Notes: generated by a model not told the origin, from the letters alone. A stretch of DNA of 64,000 bases from Gemmatimonadota bacterium (GCA_018660835.1 JABJJN010000003.1:62001-126000), one strand, 5' to 3'. Counted from the first letter of the stretch, positions 17,935-27,763 are shown. Program-made: numbers and translations.

Positions 17935-19101
17935 GTGCCACGGTTTCGGAGGGTGATTTTTCTGAGGATTGCGTCACTCTGCCTGCTATGCTGCCTGCCT
18001 CTGATTGTTGCACCGTGGGCTGTGCTGGCAGACCCATCGGTCGAGTTGTTGCGGGTCCCCGAAGGCGGCTTGCAGCCAGAGGTTCTGCTCGACACCCATG
18101 GCGAGTTGCACCTGCTCTATTTCTCCGGCGAAGCATCCGGTGGCGACCTCCGCTACACCCATGCCTCCGTACCCTCCACTGCTGATCAAACACCCGCCTG
18201 GACCCCATCGATTCAGGTCAATAATCTGCAGGGATCCGCCATTGCGGTCGGTACCGTTCGTGGCGGTCACCTTGCCTTGGGCGCAGGATATGTGCACGTC
18301 GCATGGATGTCCGCCAAACGTGACGAACCGGGGATGTACTATACCAGGAGCAATGGCGACGGCGGCTTCGAGCCGCAGAGGAACGTGACGCGTAGAGAGC
18401 ATCACCTGGATGGTGGAGGTTCGCTCGCCGCAGATGACCTGGGACAGATTCACGTTGCCTGGCATGCAGGTCACGAGGAGCCGAGCCGCTCGCTCTGGGC
18501 GGCAACTTCCACTGACAGTGGACGGACATTTGCACCCGAATCCCAAGCCAATCCGGTGGAAACTGGTGCGTGTGGGTGCTGCGGAATGCGCGCAGGCGGC
18601 GAATCAGAGGTGTATATCCTGTATCGGGCGGCGACGCAGGGCACGCAACGTGGCATGCAGTTGCTGCACAAGACCTCCGGGCAATATCAGCAGGTTGCGC
18701 TGGATCAATGGGAGGCAACAACCTGCCCCATGAGCACCGCCTCCATCCACCCCTTCAAAGACGGGGTCCAGTCGGCCAAAGGCGGGGCTCTGTTGGCTTG
18801 GGAGAGGGCCGGACAGATCTGGTGGTCCACCGTATCGGCAGGACAGATTGCCACGCCGATGGCCGTTCCAGGGGCGGGCAGCGGGCGCAAGCACCCCGCG
18901 ATAAGTATGGACGACCAGGGCCAGATCCTGATCGCCTGGGCTGAAGGCACCGGTTGGGCTCGAGGTGGCGACCTGGTGTGGCAACTCTACAGTCGAGAAC
19001 GGGTCCCGATCTCGACTGGCCGCATGGAAGGAGCGATCTCGGTCTGGAGTCGCTCTGCGGCGGTCGCCCGGCCCGGTGGCGGATTCTACTTGTTCCACTA
19101 A
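17935..19101 (+). CDS. Secreted sialidase-like beta-propeller protein
   Basis: This 388-residue exported protein starts at GTG 17935, eleven bases after the regulator gene. A signal peptide covers about residues 1-32 (LCLLCCLPLIVAPWAVLA). The mature part has repeated beta-propeller blades of exo-alpha-sialidase/BNR style (DTHGELHLLYFSG, DDLGQIHVAWHAG, STDSGRTFAPE, MDDQGQILIAWAEG). A Cys-rich GACGCCGM motif sits mid-protein. The Arg triad of true sialidases cannot be confirmed, so an enzymatic role is uncertain. Confidence 0.7.
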   Translation: MPRFRRVIFLRIASLCLLCCLPLIVAPWAVLADPSVELLRVPEGGLQPEVLLDTHGELHLLYFSGEASGGDLRYTHASVPSTADQTPAWTPSIQVNNLQGSAIAVGTVRGGHLALGAGYVHVAWMSAKRDEPGMYYTRSNGDGGFEPQRNVTRREHHLDGGGSLAADDLGQIHVAWHAGHEEPSRSLWAATSTDSGRTFAPESQANPVETGACGCCGMRAGGESEVYILYRAATQGTQRGMQLLHKTSGQYQQVALDQWEATTCPMSTASIHPFKDGVQSAKGGALLAWERAGQIWWSTVSAGQIATPMAVPGAGSGRKHPAISMDDQGQILIAWAEGTGWARGGDLVWQLYSRERVPISTGRMEGAISVWSRSAAVARPGGGFYLFH

Positions 19102-19232
19102 AGACCCTCCAAGAGCCGAAGTGGATGTAGACGGCAGTGACACTTTCTCCAGTGCCTGGTGTTTCATCAAGCACAGGGCAGTGTGGGCAATCCGTGCCCA
19201 CCAGGAACAAGTGTTGTCTGGAGGTTCTAGCT

Positions 19233-20732
19233 ATGCAATCTGTATTTCCCTTGAAGGAATTCTCGCTTCCTCTTTCTCTGCTAGGTATCTGCTTTGCGCT
19301 ACTGATGGGCTGCAGCGACGGGGCCAGTCCAACGGCGGCCGACGAAAGTGACGTTCAAGGAGATCTTGGCCTTGGCGATCTGGGTTCGACAGGAGGCACC
19401 ACGGGTGACGCGGACCACACCGACGGTGGTATCACCGACAGCGTGTCCGACGGCGGCGTCGATGGAAACCAGGGAATTGCTGTGGGTGAACCCAACCCCA
19501 ACGCACCACTGGTGAACACCGGAGACTTCGTTGAACAGTTGCGCGCTCGCGGATTGGATGTAGTCGATGACGGCGAGCGGATTGCATCCGACTTTTTGCC
19601 AGAGGCCAGGGTCGTTCACTTCAACGGTGAACCGGTCAACATTTACGAATTCGATTCCGTCGAGGCCCTCAAGGACGTCGCCGGCGAGATCTCGGCGGAT
19701 GGCTACACGATTGGTCGCACGCAGCTGATGTGGATCTCCTCACCTCACTTCTTCGCTCGCGGGAATCTGCTGGTATTGTATGTAGGTGTGGAGGAATCGA
19801 CCCTGCGCCTGCTCCTCAACATTCTGGGCAGCCCGATTGCCGGCGCCGAACTCAACATCCCCGTCGACGATGGCTCATCCACGACACCTGGCTCAGACGA
19901 CGGCTTCGGTGCCCTGGGGGAACCGCAGCTATTGGTCATTGACGATGAACAGCAACTATCGATGGTCCTGGACTGGATTCAGGACGATGAACTTGCCGAC
20001 CGCCTGCAGGATGTGAACCTGGACCGTGAATGGATCGTCTTCGTCGCTCGTGGCCAGATGCCGACAGCGGGTTATGAGATCACCATCGAACACGTGAGCC
20101 TCAACGAAGAGGGAGTCGTCGTTGTTGAGGTTTCGCTCACGAATCCGCCGATTGATGCGTTCGTGGCGCAGGTCATCACGTACCCCATCGATGTCAGCAC
20201 CATCTCACGTGACGCAGTACCCTCGCCTTCAGTCGCACATTGGATTGCCGCCGCTGACGAGGGATTTCGCGTAGGTCAAAGCCATTTGCTCGGCGAGCCG
20301 ATGCCTCTGCCTGACACCGAGCAACCGGTGGATGATATGCTCGTCGACCCAGTGGATACGGATGGAACACATGATTCTCTGCCACCGGATGCAGTGAGCT
20401 CAGATCCGGGCGTAATCTCCGATCCGCTTCCGGTACATGTCGACATCCGCGGAAAGATCACTCAGCTGGATCTATTTGATGACGTCACGACATCCGGTGT
20501 CATGGCAAGGCTGTTGATCGAAGCAGAGACGGGGGACGACACCGGGTACGATCGTGCCTGGGTAGAGATCACATCGGCGACGCAGATCCTGCGACTCATG
20601 GCCGACACACAAGTCCAGGCAACGATGTCGGAGTTGACTGCAGCCGCTTCCGTCGTCGTACACTTCACGGGGCCAGTGAGGGAATCCTATCCTGTGCAGG
20701 CTGTGGCGGGGCAGATTCTGATTCTGCCGTAA
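19233..20732 (+). CDS. Lipoprotein with PrcB_C-like and DUF3221-like domains
   Basis: This 499-residue lipoprotein has lipobox LLMGC (Cys27) and a long acidic Gly/Asp/Thr-rich linker (about 28-90). The start at ATG 19233 is chosen for its GGAGG site eight bases upstream. A central region (about 230-340) resembles the PrcB C-terminal domain (REWIVFVARGQMPTAGYEI, then a beta-rich run). The last 100 residues (RGKITQLDL, then YDRAWVEITSATQIL) resemble DUF3221, a small beta-barrel. Function is unknown. Both domain calls come from pattern likeness only. A terminator follows. Confidence 0.68.
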   Translation: MQSVFPLKEFSLPLSLLGICFALLMGCSDGASPTAADESDVQGDLGLGDLGSTGGTTGDADHTDGGITDSVSDGGVDGNQGIAVGEPNPNAPLVNTGDFVEQLRARGLDVVDDGERIASDFLPEARVVHFNGEPVNIYEFDSVEALKDVAGEISADGYTIGRTQLMWISSPHFFARGNLLVLYVGVEESTLRLLLNILGSPIAGAELNIPVDDGSSTTPGSDDGFGALGEPQLLVIDDEQQLSMVLDWIQDDELADRLQDVNLDREWIVFVARGQMPTAGYEITIEHVSLNEEGVVVVEVSLTNPPIDAFVAQVITYPIDVSTISRDAVPSPSVAHWIAAADEGFRVGQSHLLGEPMPLPDTEQPVDDMLVDPVDTDGTHDSLPPDAVSSDPGVISDPLPVHVDIRGKITQLDLFDDVTTSGVMARLLIEAETGDDTGYDRAWVEITSATQILRLMADTQVQATMSELTAAASVVVHFTGPVRESYPVQAVAGQILILP

Positions 20733-20758
20733 GCAGTATTCGAACTCGCGTAGAATGC

Positions 20759-20790
20759 GCCCTCTGTCCGTCAATGGACAGAGGGCTTAT
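20759..20790 (+). terminator. Rho-independent terminator
   Basis: A perfect 11-bp stem (GCCCTCTGTCC / GGACAGAGGGC) with a six-base loop is followed by TTATTC. It lies between two convergent genes and mainly serves the rightward lipoprotein gene. The T-tail on the other strand is poor. Confidence 0.8.
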
Positions 20791-20810
20791 TCGTGTCACG
20801 ACGTGATCCG

Positions 20811-21248
20811 CTACAGTGTCTCCACGTCGTCAATCTGAAGACCCGTCAATCCTCGCCCATGGGTCAGGCTGCCAGTTACCTTCACCTGCAATCCGATGTG
20901 CTCCTTGAAACCCTCGAGAGGACTTTCGTGCCCATCGGGGAGCAGGAGATAGACGGTTTTCGATTCCTTCTCGAGGAAACCGAAGGGCATCCCCTGCTCT
21001 GCACAGAACAGCGCACACTTCACGTGTTGTTGACCGGTGGCAGCATGTCGCAGATAGCAACTGATGTCGATGATTTCACCTTCCATGGTGACCTTACCAG
21101 TCATCGGATCCAATGGCGGCACGTGCTCTGCCGATGTCTCCTCTGCGTGATCAACTTCGCCATGATCGTGATCATCGTGTTGCCCATCGACCTGTATGCC
21201 GATGGTCAGCACGGCCAAGATTGCGCCGATCATAGAGAGTCGCTTCAT
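20811..21248 (-). CDS. Small secreted His/Cys-rich protein at the end of the Cus-type operon
   Basis: This 145-residue protein has a signal peptide (about 1-22) and a His/Asp/Glu-rich segment just after it (HDDHDHGEVDHAEE). A compact beta domain follows with Cys64, His68, His75, Cys78 and Cys82. Its start overlaps the stop of the RND pump gene (ATGA), so it is the last gene of the efflux operon. The pattern suggests periplasmic metal binding or delivery. It is not CusF by sequence motif. I do not recognise a named family. Confidence 0.75.
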   Translation of the reverse strand: MKRLSMIGAILAVLTIGIQVDGQHDDHDHGEVDHAEETSAEHVPPLDPMTGKVTMEGEIIDISCYLRHAATGQQHVKCALFCAEQGMPFGFLEKESKTVYLLLPDGHESPLEGFKEHIGLQVKVTGSLTHGRGLTGLQIDDVETL

Positions 21249-24200
21249 GGGATTTCATCTTTCGATTGAGGTAATGTGTTGGATTCACTGAATTCGCGTC
21301 GATGTACCCAGCCCTGCCAAACGGTGTAGATCATTGGAATCACAAGGAGTGTCAGCAGGGTCGATGAGACGAGGCCGCCGACCATGGGTGCGGCGATTCG
21401 GCGCATCACTTCTGATCCGGTACCGCTGCCCCACATGATGGGCAGCAGTCCCGCCATCGTTGCCGTCACGGTCATCACCTTTGGACGGACGCGGTCGACA
21501 GCGCCTGCTGTCACGGCGGCGTAGAGATCCTGCCGTGTCAGCAATCTACCCTCACCTTGGCGCCGATCACGGATCTCATCCCAGGCCTGATCCAGATACA
21601 ACAGCATGATCACCCCTGTTTCGGCGGCAACCCCGGCGAGGGCGATGAAACCGACGCCCACGGCGATGCTCATGTTGTAGTCGAGCATCGCGAGCAGCCA
21701 GATCCCCCCCACCAGCGCGAAGGGTAAGCTGAGCATGATGATGAGAGATTCTGTCACAGAGCGGAAGTTGAGGAACAGCAGCAGGAAGATGACACCCAGC
21801 GTAATGGGCACGACCAGCCGCAGCCGCTGCTCGGCACGCTGCATGTATTCATACTGTCCACTCCAGGTCAGACTATAACCCGGAGGCAGTTCAATTTCTC
21901 TGGACACTGCCGCCCGTGCTGCCTTCACATAGCTGCCTATATCGATGCCACGGATGTCGACATAGACCCAGGCATTCAGGCGCGCATTCTCACTTTTGAT
22001 GGCCGGTGGGCCCTTGCGCAGTTGCAACGTGGCGACCTGTGATATCGGTATCTGGGCGCCTGTGGGCGTTGGGATCAGAACCGCTTCGAGTGCGGGCAGG
22101 TTGTCGCGAAGTTCGCGACCATAGCGCAGATTGATCGGATAGCGCTCACGACCTTCGACGGTGTAGGAAATGTTCATGCCACCAAGAGCCGACATGATGA
22201 CATCCTGCACATCACCCACTGTGAGACCGTAGCGACCTAGGTTGGCTCGATCGATATCAAAGTCGAGATAATTGCCACCGGCAACGCGCTCCGCATAGAC
22301 GCTCAAGGTCCCTTCCTGGCGCCGAATCACTTCCTCGATCTGCTGGCCAATCCGTTGCAAGACGGCCAGATCCTCCCCGGCAATCTTGATTCCCACAGGT
22401 GTCTTGATCCCTGTCGACAGCATGTCGATCCGCGTCTTGATCGGCATGGTCCAGGCATTGGTCAGACCCGGAAACTTGACGGCCGCATCCAACTCGTCGA
22501 TCAGGAGCTCCGGCGTCATCCCTTCACGCCACTCGGCCTCCGGCTTCAGGGTGATCGTCGTCTCGATCATCGACAAAGGTGCTGGGTCCGTTGCCGTTTC
22601 AGCGCGACCGATTTTGCCAAAGACCTGGTCTACCTCGGGGAAGGTGCGGATGATACGATCCGTCTGCTGCAGGAGTTCTCGTGCTTTGGTGACCGACACG
22701 CCCGGCAAGGTCGTCGGCATGTAGAGCAGATCTCCTTCGTAGAGTGCCGGCATAAACTCCGAGCCGATGCGCTCGAGAGGAAACAGATGTTCGAAACGCG
22801 ACAAGACTCGATGTGCATTTCCGTCCACACGACTCAACACCCACGAGGAGTAGGGCAACACGGTAATCACAAGGATCAGCAGACTTGCCACTCCGACGAG
22901 CATCTTCCTTCGCAGTACCCAGCTGATGATCGGCCTGTATCCCCACAGCAGGAAACGATTGATTGGATTGCGTCTCTCCGGCAGGATTTTGCCACGTACG
23001 AGATATCCCATCAGTACGGGCACGAGCGTGATCGCCAGCAACGCCGAGGCTGCCATGGCCCAGGTCTTGGTGAAGGCCAATGGCTTGAACAGCCGGCCTT
23101 CCTGTGCCTCCAGAGAGAACACGGGCAGGAAGGAGAGCGTCACAATCAGCAACGAATAGAACAGGGACGGCCCCACCTCTTTGGCCGCGTCAAGAATAAT
23201 CGCCCAGTGCTCCTTCTTTCCCCCATCACGCTCGATATGCTTATGGGCATTCTCCACCATGACCACCGCCGCATCGACCATGACCCCAATGGCGATCGCG
23301 ATACCACCCAGAGACATGATGTTGGCGTTGATCGACTGGAAGTGCATGACAAGGAAGGAGACAAGAATACCGATCGGCAGCGTGACGATGGCAACCAGAG
23401 CTGAGCGTACGTGCAGCAGGAAAATGATGCAGACGAGGGCGACAATCGCACACTCTTCGATCAGCTTCGTCTGCAGATTGTCGACGGCGCGGAGAATCAG
23501 ACCGGATCGATCGTAGGCCGTATGTAACACGACGCCCTCCGGCAATCCTGCCTTGAGTTCATCCAGGCGATCGGTCACACGCTCGATCACGGCGAGTGCG
23601 TTCTCGCCGTAGCGCATCACGACGATGCCACCCACCGTCTCCCCTTCGCCATTCCACTCGGCGATTCCCCGCCGCAGTTCAGGTCCGATCTGCACAGTCG
23701 CCACATCGACAACGCGGATGGGCGTTCCGGCGTCGCTGACCCCCACGGTGATCTGCTCTATGTCCTCAATGGAGGAGATGTAACCTCGACTACGCACCAT
23801 GAACTCGGTTTCCGACAGTTCCACCAAACGACCCCCCACGTCATTGTTCGATCGTTGGACGGCATCCCGCAGTTTCTGCAGTGGCACCCCATAGGCGAGT
23901 AGTCGATTCGGCTCGACGGTGATCTGGTATTGTTTGACGAAGCCGCCGATGCTCGCCACTTCAGCAACACCGGGCACACTGGTCAATTCGTAGCGCAGAT
24001 ACCAGTCCTGGATCGAACGCAGCTGCGCCAGATCATGCGTGCCCGTCGTGTCTTGTAGCACATACTGGTAGACCCAACCCACACCCGTGGCATCGGGCCC
24101 AAGACGCGGCTGCACACCCGCTGGCAGGCGATCAGCCACGACATTGAGGTATTCGAGGACGCGACTGCGAGCCCAGTAGATGTCGGTGCCATCCTCGAAC

Positions 24201-24487
24201 AGCACATAGACGAAGGACAGCCCAAAGAAGGAGTAGCCGCGCACGACACTTGCGTGCGGCACGGACAGCATCGCTGTCGTGAGTGGATAGGTGACTTGAT
24301 CCTCCACGACCTGGGGTGCCTGTCCCGGCACATCTGTGAGGATGATGACCTGCACGTCGGATAGATCCGGGATCGCATCCAGTGGCGTATTGCGTACTGC
24401 CCAGACGCCAGCACCGATGACGAAGACCGTCGCGAGAATCGTCAGCAGCCGGTTGCTGATGCAGGCTTCTATTATGCGCTGTAGCAT
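21245..24487 (-). CDS. cusA: CusA/CzcA-family heavy-metal RND efflux pump
   Basis: Inner-membrane proton-driven pump of 1080 residues, the usual HME-RND length. It starts MLQRIIEACISNRLLT and shows the family hallmarks: DAIPDLSDVQVIILT and PGQAPQVVEDQVTYPL in the first porter region, GVMVDAAVVMVENAHKH in the transmembrane core, and a second half with GGIWLLAMLDYNMSIAVGVGF and PMVGGLVSSTLLTL. The order of genes is TolC, adaptor, pump and small metal protein. Substrate is probably Cu(I)/Ag(I), judged from the adaptor's metal-binding N-terminus. Co/Zn/Cd export cannot be excluded from sequence alone. Confidence 0.93.
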   Translation of the reverse strand: MLQRIIEACISNRLLTILATVFVIGAGVWAVRNTPLDAIPDLSDVQVIILTDVPGQAPQVVEDQVTYPLTTAMLSVPHASVVRGYSFFGLSFVYVLFEDGTDIYWARSRVLEYLNVVADRLPAGVQPRLGPDATGVGWVYQYVLQDTTGTHDLAQLRSIQDWYLRYELTSVPGVAEVASIGGFVKQYQITVEPNRLLAYGVPLQKLRDAVQRSNNDVGGRLVELSETEFMVRSRGYISSIEDIEQITVGVSDAGTPIRVVDVATVQIGPELRRGIAEWNGEGETVGGIVVMRYGENALAVIERVTDRLDELKAGLPEGVVLHTAYDRSGLILRAVDNLQTKLIEECAIVALVCIIFLLHVRSALVAIVTLPIGILVSFLVMHFQSINANIMSLGGIAIAIGVMVDAAVVMVENAHKHIERDGGKKEHWAIILDAAKEVGPSLFYSLLIVTLSFLPVFSLEAQEGRLFKPLAFTKTWAMAASALLAITLVPVLMGYLVRGKILPERRNPINRFLLWGYRPIISWVLRRKMLVGVASLLILVITVLPYSSWVLSRVDGNAHRVLSRFEHLFPLERIGSEFMPALYEGDLLYMPTTLPGVSVTKARELLQQTDRIIRTFPEVDQVFGKIGRAETATDPAPLSMIETTITLKPEAEWREGMTPELLIDELDAAVKFPGLTNAWTMPIKTRIDMLSTGIKTPVGIKIAGEDLAVLQRIGQQIEEVIRRQEGTLSVYAERVAGGNYLDFDIDRANLGRYGLTVGDVQDVIMSALGGMNISYTVEGRERYPINLRYGRELRDNLPALEAVLIPTPTGAQIPISQVATLQLRKGPPAIKSENARLNAWVYVDIRGIDIGSYVKAARAAVSREIELPPGYSLTWSGQYEYMQRAEQRLRLVVPITLGVIFLLLFLNFRSVTESLIIMLSLPFALVGGIWLLAMLDYNMSIAVGVGFIALAGVAAETGVIMLLYLDQAWDEIRDRRQGEGRLLTRQDLYAAVTAGAVDRVRPKVMTVTATMAGLLPIMWGSGTGSEVMRRIAAPMVGGLVSSTLLTLLVIPMIYTVWQGWVHRREFSESNTLPQSKDEIP

Positions 24488-24501
24488 CTGCGGGCCCCCA
24501 C

Positions 24502-25893
24502 CTAACCACCGACCGCGGTCGGTTGAGTATCTCCGGCACTGCGCATATTGGATACCGCCGTCTTGAGATTGCTCTCTGAATCGATGAGGAACTGTGCAGA
24601 AGTGACGATTTCGTCGCCAACACGTAAGCCGCTGCGGATCTCATACCAGCCATCAGCTTCGACACCGACCTCAACCTGACGGGGTTGGAATTTCCCCGCA
24701 CCAAGGTGAACGATCGCCACACGACGTGTGCCGGTGTGCAGGATCGCCTGCACGGGCGCCACAATCACATCTGGTACAGCAGCGGCATCGATCACGACAT
24801 CCGCGTACATCGCTGGCTTCAACTGCCCATCGGCATTGTCGAAGGTCAGCCTGGCCCGCAATGAACGGGTGTCGGCATCGAGAAATGGGAACAGGTGCGC
24901 CACCGTGCCTTGAAATACGCGGTCCGGCAGAAACGACAACGATACGACGGCCGCCGCGCCCTCCTTTACCCATGGAATATCTCGTTCGAACAGATCGGCG
25001 TAGATCCATACACTCGATAGATCGGCGATCCGATACAGATGCTCGCCGGGTCTGATGTAGGCGCCCTCGAGAACCGCCTTGTGGACGACGACCCCTTGCT
25101 GAGGCGATTCAATCATCACCGTACGCTCTACGACTCCTTCACTCTCGAGGCGCTGGATGCGCTCCTGACTGACATCCAGAAAGCGCAGGCGCTGAGTCGA
25201 AGCCTCAACCAACTGGCGCGCTCCCTCCAGCACATCGTCGCTGACACGCTGGCGCTGAAGACGGTGCAGATAGTCCAGCGAGATGAGGTGCTCCTCCTGG
25301 GCATTGACCAGTTCGGGACTGTAAATCTCCAGAAGTGGCTGACCTGTCTCGACATGCTGGCCAGTGAAATCGACATGCAGCTTTTCCACCCATCCAGACA
25401 CCTTCGTATTCACGTCGCTCATACGCGTCTCATCGTAGTCGACGCGTCCCACGGTCCGTACCGTACGCTGTAACACTCGACGCTCGGTGACGGCCGTCCG
25501 TACCCCCATGTTCTGCATGGTCGCCGCATCGATCGTCACCGTGCTACCAGTCCCGAGTTCGTCGACATAGACCGGAATCAGCGACATCCCCATCGGCGAC
25601 TTCCCCGGGCCAGCGGCCGTGTAGTTTGCATCCATGGGCGCACGCCAGTGGGAGATCTCACGTTCAGAGGTCTCAGGCTGAGATGGTTGCTCATCAGCGA
25701 CGAGATCCATGGCGCAGATCGGGCAGCTACCTGGCACCTCCGAAACCACCGTCGGATGCATGGGACAGCGATAGGCGACCTCGTCGTGCATGTGTTCGGT
25801 TGATTCATCCAGAGGCTGTCCGCCATGCACCCACCATCCAAGGGCGACACCGATGATCATAGGCAAAAGCAAGCTGAGTATTTTGCGTGTCAT
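24502..25893 (-). CDS. cusB: CusB-type periplasmic adaptor with heavy-metal-binding N-terminus
   Basis: This 463-residue membrane-fusion protein links the RND pump to the outer-membrane channel. ATG 25893 gives a clean N-terminal anchor (ILSLLLPMIIGVALGWW). The 28 extra in-frame residues upstream lie in the TolC gene overlap and look spurious. A heavy-metal-binding domain follows (YRCPMHP, Cys43; CPICAMDL, Cys57 and Cys60), typical of CusB proteins in copper/silver systems. Beta-barrel and hairpin regions (VSGWVEKLHVDFTGQHVETG, IVTSAQFLIDSES) match the family. The pump gene begins 14 bases downstream. Confidence 0.9.
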   Translation of the reverse strand: MTRKILSLLLPMIIGVALGWWVHGGQPLDESTEHMHDEVAYRCPMHPTVVSEVPGSCPICAMDLVADEQPSQPETSEREISHWRAPMDANYTAAGPGKSPMGMSLIPVYVDELGTGSTVTIDAATMQNMGVRTAVTERRVLQRTVRTVGRVDYDETRMSDVNTKVSGWVEKLHVDFTGQHVETGQPLLEIYSPELVNAQEEHLISLDYLHRLQRQRVSDDVLEGARQLVEASTQRLRFLDVSQERIQRLESEGVVERTVMIESPQQGVVVHKAVLEGAYIRPGEHLYRIADLSSVWIYADLFERDIPWVKEGAAAVVSLSFLPDRVFQGTVAHLFPFLDADTRSLRARLTFDNADGQLKPAMYADVVIDAAAVPDVIVAPVQAILHTGTRRVAIVHLGAGKFQPRQVEVGVEADGWYEIRSGLRVGDEIVTSAQFLIDSESNLKTAVSNMRSAGDTQPTAVGG

Positions 25894-25954
25894 TGTTGGG
25901 TCTCTTTCGAAGCCGCAATCGTCACTGCGGGGCCGTTCCATTGTGAGAGGTTCA

Positions 25955-27220
25955 TCAGAACAGGCGGACGCCGACAACGGCTTCTAGCCGCGCCAACGTC
26001 TTTTCATAGTCGATGTGATGATGATGTAATTCGATCTCGAACTGCTGCAGTGATACGTGGCTGTCGAGAAGTGCGCCAAAGTCGACGTGATCCACACGAT
26101 AGCCGGCGACTGCAGCCGTCAGTGACTGCCGTGCCTGTGGTAGGATGGCCTCGCGCAGCAACGCCATCTGTCCGTGATGCAGTTGCGCCTTCACGAGTAG
26201 CTCCTGCAACTGCAACTCGATCTCCAACTCCATCGCCGCCAGATCGGCGACAGATGCGCGCTGCCGTTGCCGCGCAGCAGCACCCTGTTCGTGCTCACGC
26301 TGATGACGCCAGAGGGGCAGACGCAAACTGATGCCCGCAGAGACGAAATCGGCACCGGCGACCGGATCTGTATCGAAGCTGCGCTGGCGATAGGCGATGT
26401 TGAGATTGATATCCGGGCGTGCCGACAGTCGGGCCACCTCTTCGACTGCGCGCCAGTGTTCGATCTGCTGTCGCTGACCCTCAAGAGCCGGACGAGAGGC
26501 GATCGCCATCTGCACGAGATCGGGTAACTCATAAGGCAGATGTGTAGCAGGCATCATGCGGGCGCTGACGAGGGGCGTCTCGATGGGTCGGGCCCGCAGT
26601 GCATTGAGACGCGCCTCAGCGATCCGCCGGCGCGCGCGCAACTGCAGCAAGCGGTCACCCAGACTCGACTGAAATACCTGCGCTTTGAGAATGTCCTGAA
26701 GGCGGCCTGTGCCGACGGCGTATTTCGCCTGCGCCATGCGCACGTAATCGCGCACCAAGTTTTGATTGCGCGTCGTGATCGCCATGGCCTCGTCCGTGAG
26801 AATCAACTCGAAGAACGCTTGCTTCACCGCATCGACGATCCGCGCCGCCTCGTGATGGGTGTTGGTTGCGACGATCTGCGTTTGCGTCGACGCCACACGG
26901 CGGTCTGCCGCCCGACGACCCGGCCAGGGCAACTGCTGCACGAGCCCCAGTTGCCGACCACTCATGGGAGAGCTATCCAGATTCCACTCGCCGAGTGGTA
27001 CATTCAACAGATCGAGTCGCAATGTGGGATCCGGCATCGCCGCAGCAGGTGCTTCACCGTGCCGCTGGGCCGCCGTCCTGGCAGTGAGTGCCTCGAGGCG
27101 CGGATGACGGGACAACGCTTCTGCTATCAGCACTTCGAGCTGCTCCTGCTGGGCGATGGTGCCTTGCACAGTGAGCCCGAGTGTCAGCACCAGCCAACGC
27201 AGAACCGGAATCGCTCGCAT
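25955..27220 (-). CDS. TolC-family outer-membrane efflux channel (CusC/CzcC-like)
   Basis: This 421-residue outer-membrane channel protein has a signal peptide (about 1-23, LTLGLTVQGTIAQ). The TolC pattern shows two repeats of long helices with Ala/Gln/Arg-rich heptads (IAEALSRHPRLEALTARTAA, then IASRPALEGQRQQIEHWRAV). It is the first core gene of the leftward metal efflux operon and precedes the adaptor by about 60 bases. An 8-bp inverted repeat lies upstream at 27304-27326. Confidence 0.88.
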   Translation of the reverse strand: MRAIPVLRWLVLTLGLTVQGTIAQQEQLEVLIAEALSRHPRLEALTARTAAQRHGEAPAAAMPDPTLRLDLLNVPLGEWNLDSSPMSGRQLGLVQQLPWPGRRAADRRVASTQTQIVATNTHHEAARIVDAVKQAFFELILTDEAMAITTRNQNLVRDYVRMAQAKYAVGTGRLQDILKAQVFQSSLGDRLLQLRARRRIAEARLNALRARPIETPLVSARMMPATHLPYELPDLVQMAIASRPALEGQRQQIEHWRAVEEVARLSARPDINLNIAYRQRSFDTDPVAGADFVSAGISLRLPLWRHQREHEQGAAARQRQRASVADLAAMELEIELQLQELLVKAQLHHGQMALLREAILPQARQSLTAAVAGYRVDHVDFGALLDSHVSLQQFEIELHHHHIDYEKTLARLEAVVGVRLF

Positions 27221-27303
27221 TCTGTTCTACCCCCTTGATTTTGCTTAGAAAGACGCAGATCTGATCTCAGTGGCTGCGTGTAACAGACAGCCGTGCACAT
27301 TGC

Positions 27304-27326
27304 ACGTGAGAAGGGATCTCTCACGT
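27304..27326. repeat. Inverted repeat upstream of the efflux operon
   Basis: A perfect 8-bp inverted repeat (ACGTGAGA / TCTCACGT) with a 7-base spacer sits between the TolC gene and the small Cys-rich gene. No T-run follows. It may be an operator for the efflux genes or a processing hairpin between two parts of one transcript. Confidence 0.4.
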
Positions 27327-27394
27327 ACAGACGTCGACCTCAGCACACCAGGCTCTTCGCCTTGTGCTTGAAGTCACGACAATGGATCAGAGGG

Positions 27395-27763
27395 TCAGAT
27401 CAGAAAGGATGCGTGCAGGAGATACAACGATGGGCTGCGGCCAGAGCTACGACCGGTCTCTGTGCCGGTATCGATCATCGACGCGACAGGCCCTGGGATG
27501 GCCCTGGGGATGCGGAGTATCACCGAGTGCGATACGGGCTGGTCATCGACGACACGCAGTGCCGTCTCCATGCCAAGTGGAGCCGTGAGTTCCGTTGCGC
27601 AATTCGGGCCGCAACAGCAGGCGGGCAGAAGCCGCGCATCGTCGACAGCGGCCATACCCTCACACCCACCCTGGGCGCAGGGCGCTATAGCGAGCACGAG
27701 CACCAGATGGGTCAACAGCAGCAGACCCGTGGTGACGGCGAGCATGGATTGGCGACGTCTCAT
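27395..27763 (-). CDS. Small Cys-rich protein upstream of the Cus-type operon
   Basis: This 122-residue protein has a hydrophobic signal or anchor (about 7-27). A cluster of cysteines follows: Cys29, Cys34, then CCC at 49-51 and Cys55. The C-terminal part is Arg/Ser-rich and looks unstructured. ATG 27763 has a GGAG site seven bases upstream and is preferred over the GTG four codons earlier. It points the same way as the efflux genes and lies 175 bases before TolC. Its cysteines suggest metal sensing or sequestration in the envelope. Short unknown proteins of this style are common beside cus/czc genes. Confidence 0.62.
   Translation of the reverse strand: MRRRQSMLAVTTGLLLLTHLVLVLAIAPCAQGGCEGMAAVDDARLLPACCCGPNCATELTAPLGMETALRVVDDQPVSHSVILRIPRAIPGPVASMIDTGTETGRSSGRSPSLYLLHASFLI

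Noticed and set aside
22355-23404. 349-codon open frame on the plus strand within the RND pump gene
   Set aside because: It is antisense to strongly conserved RND sequence. The His/Gln/Arg-rich low-complexity translation is typical of a shadow frame.
25894-25977. 28-residue N-terminal extension of the CusB-type adaptor
   Set aside because: It overlaps the end of the TolC gene. ATG 25893 gives a proper membrane anchor.
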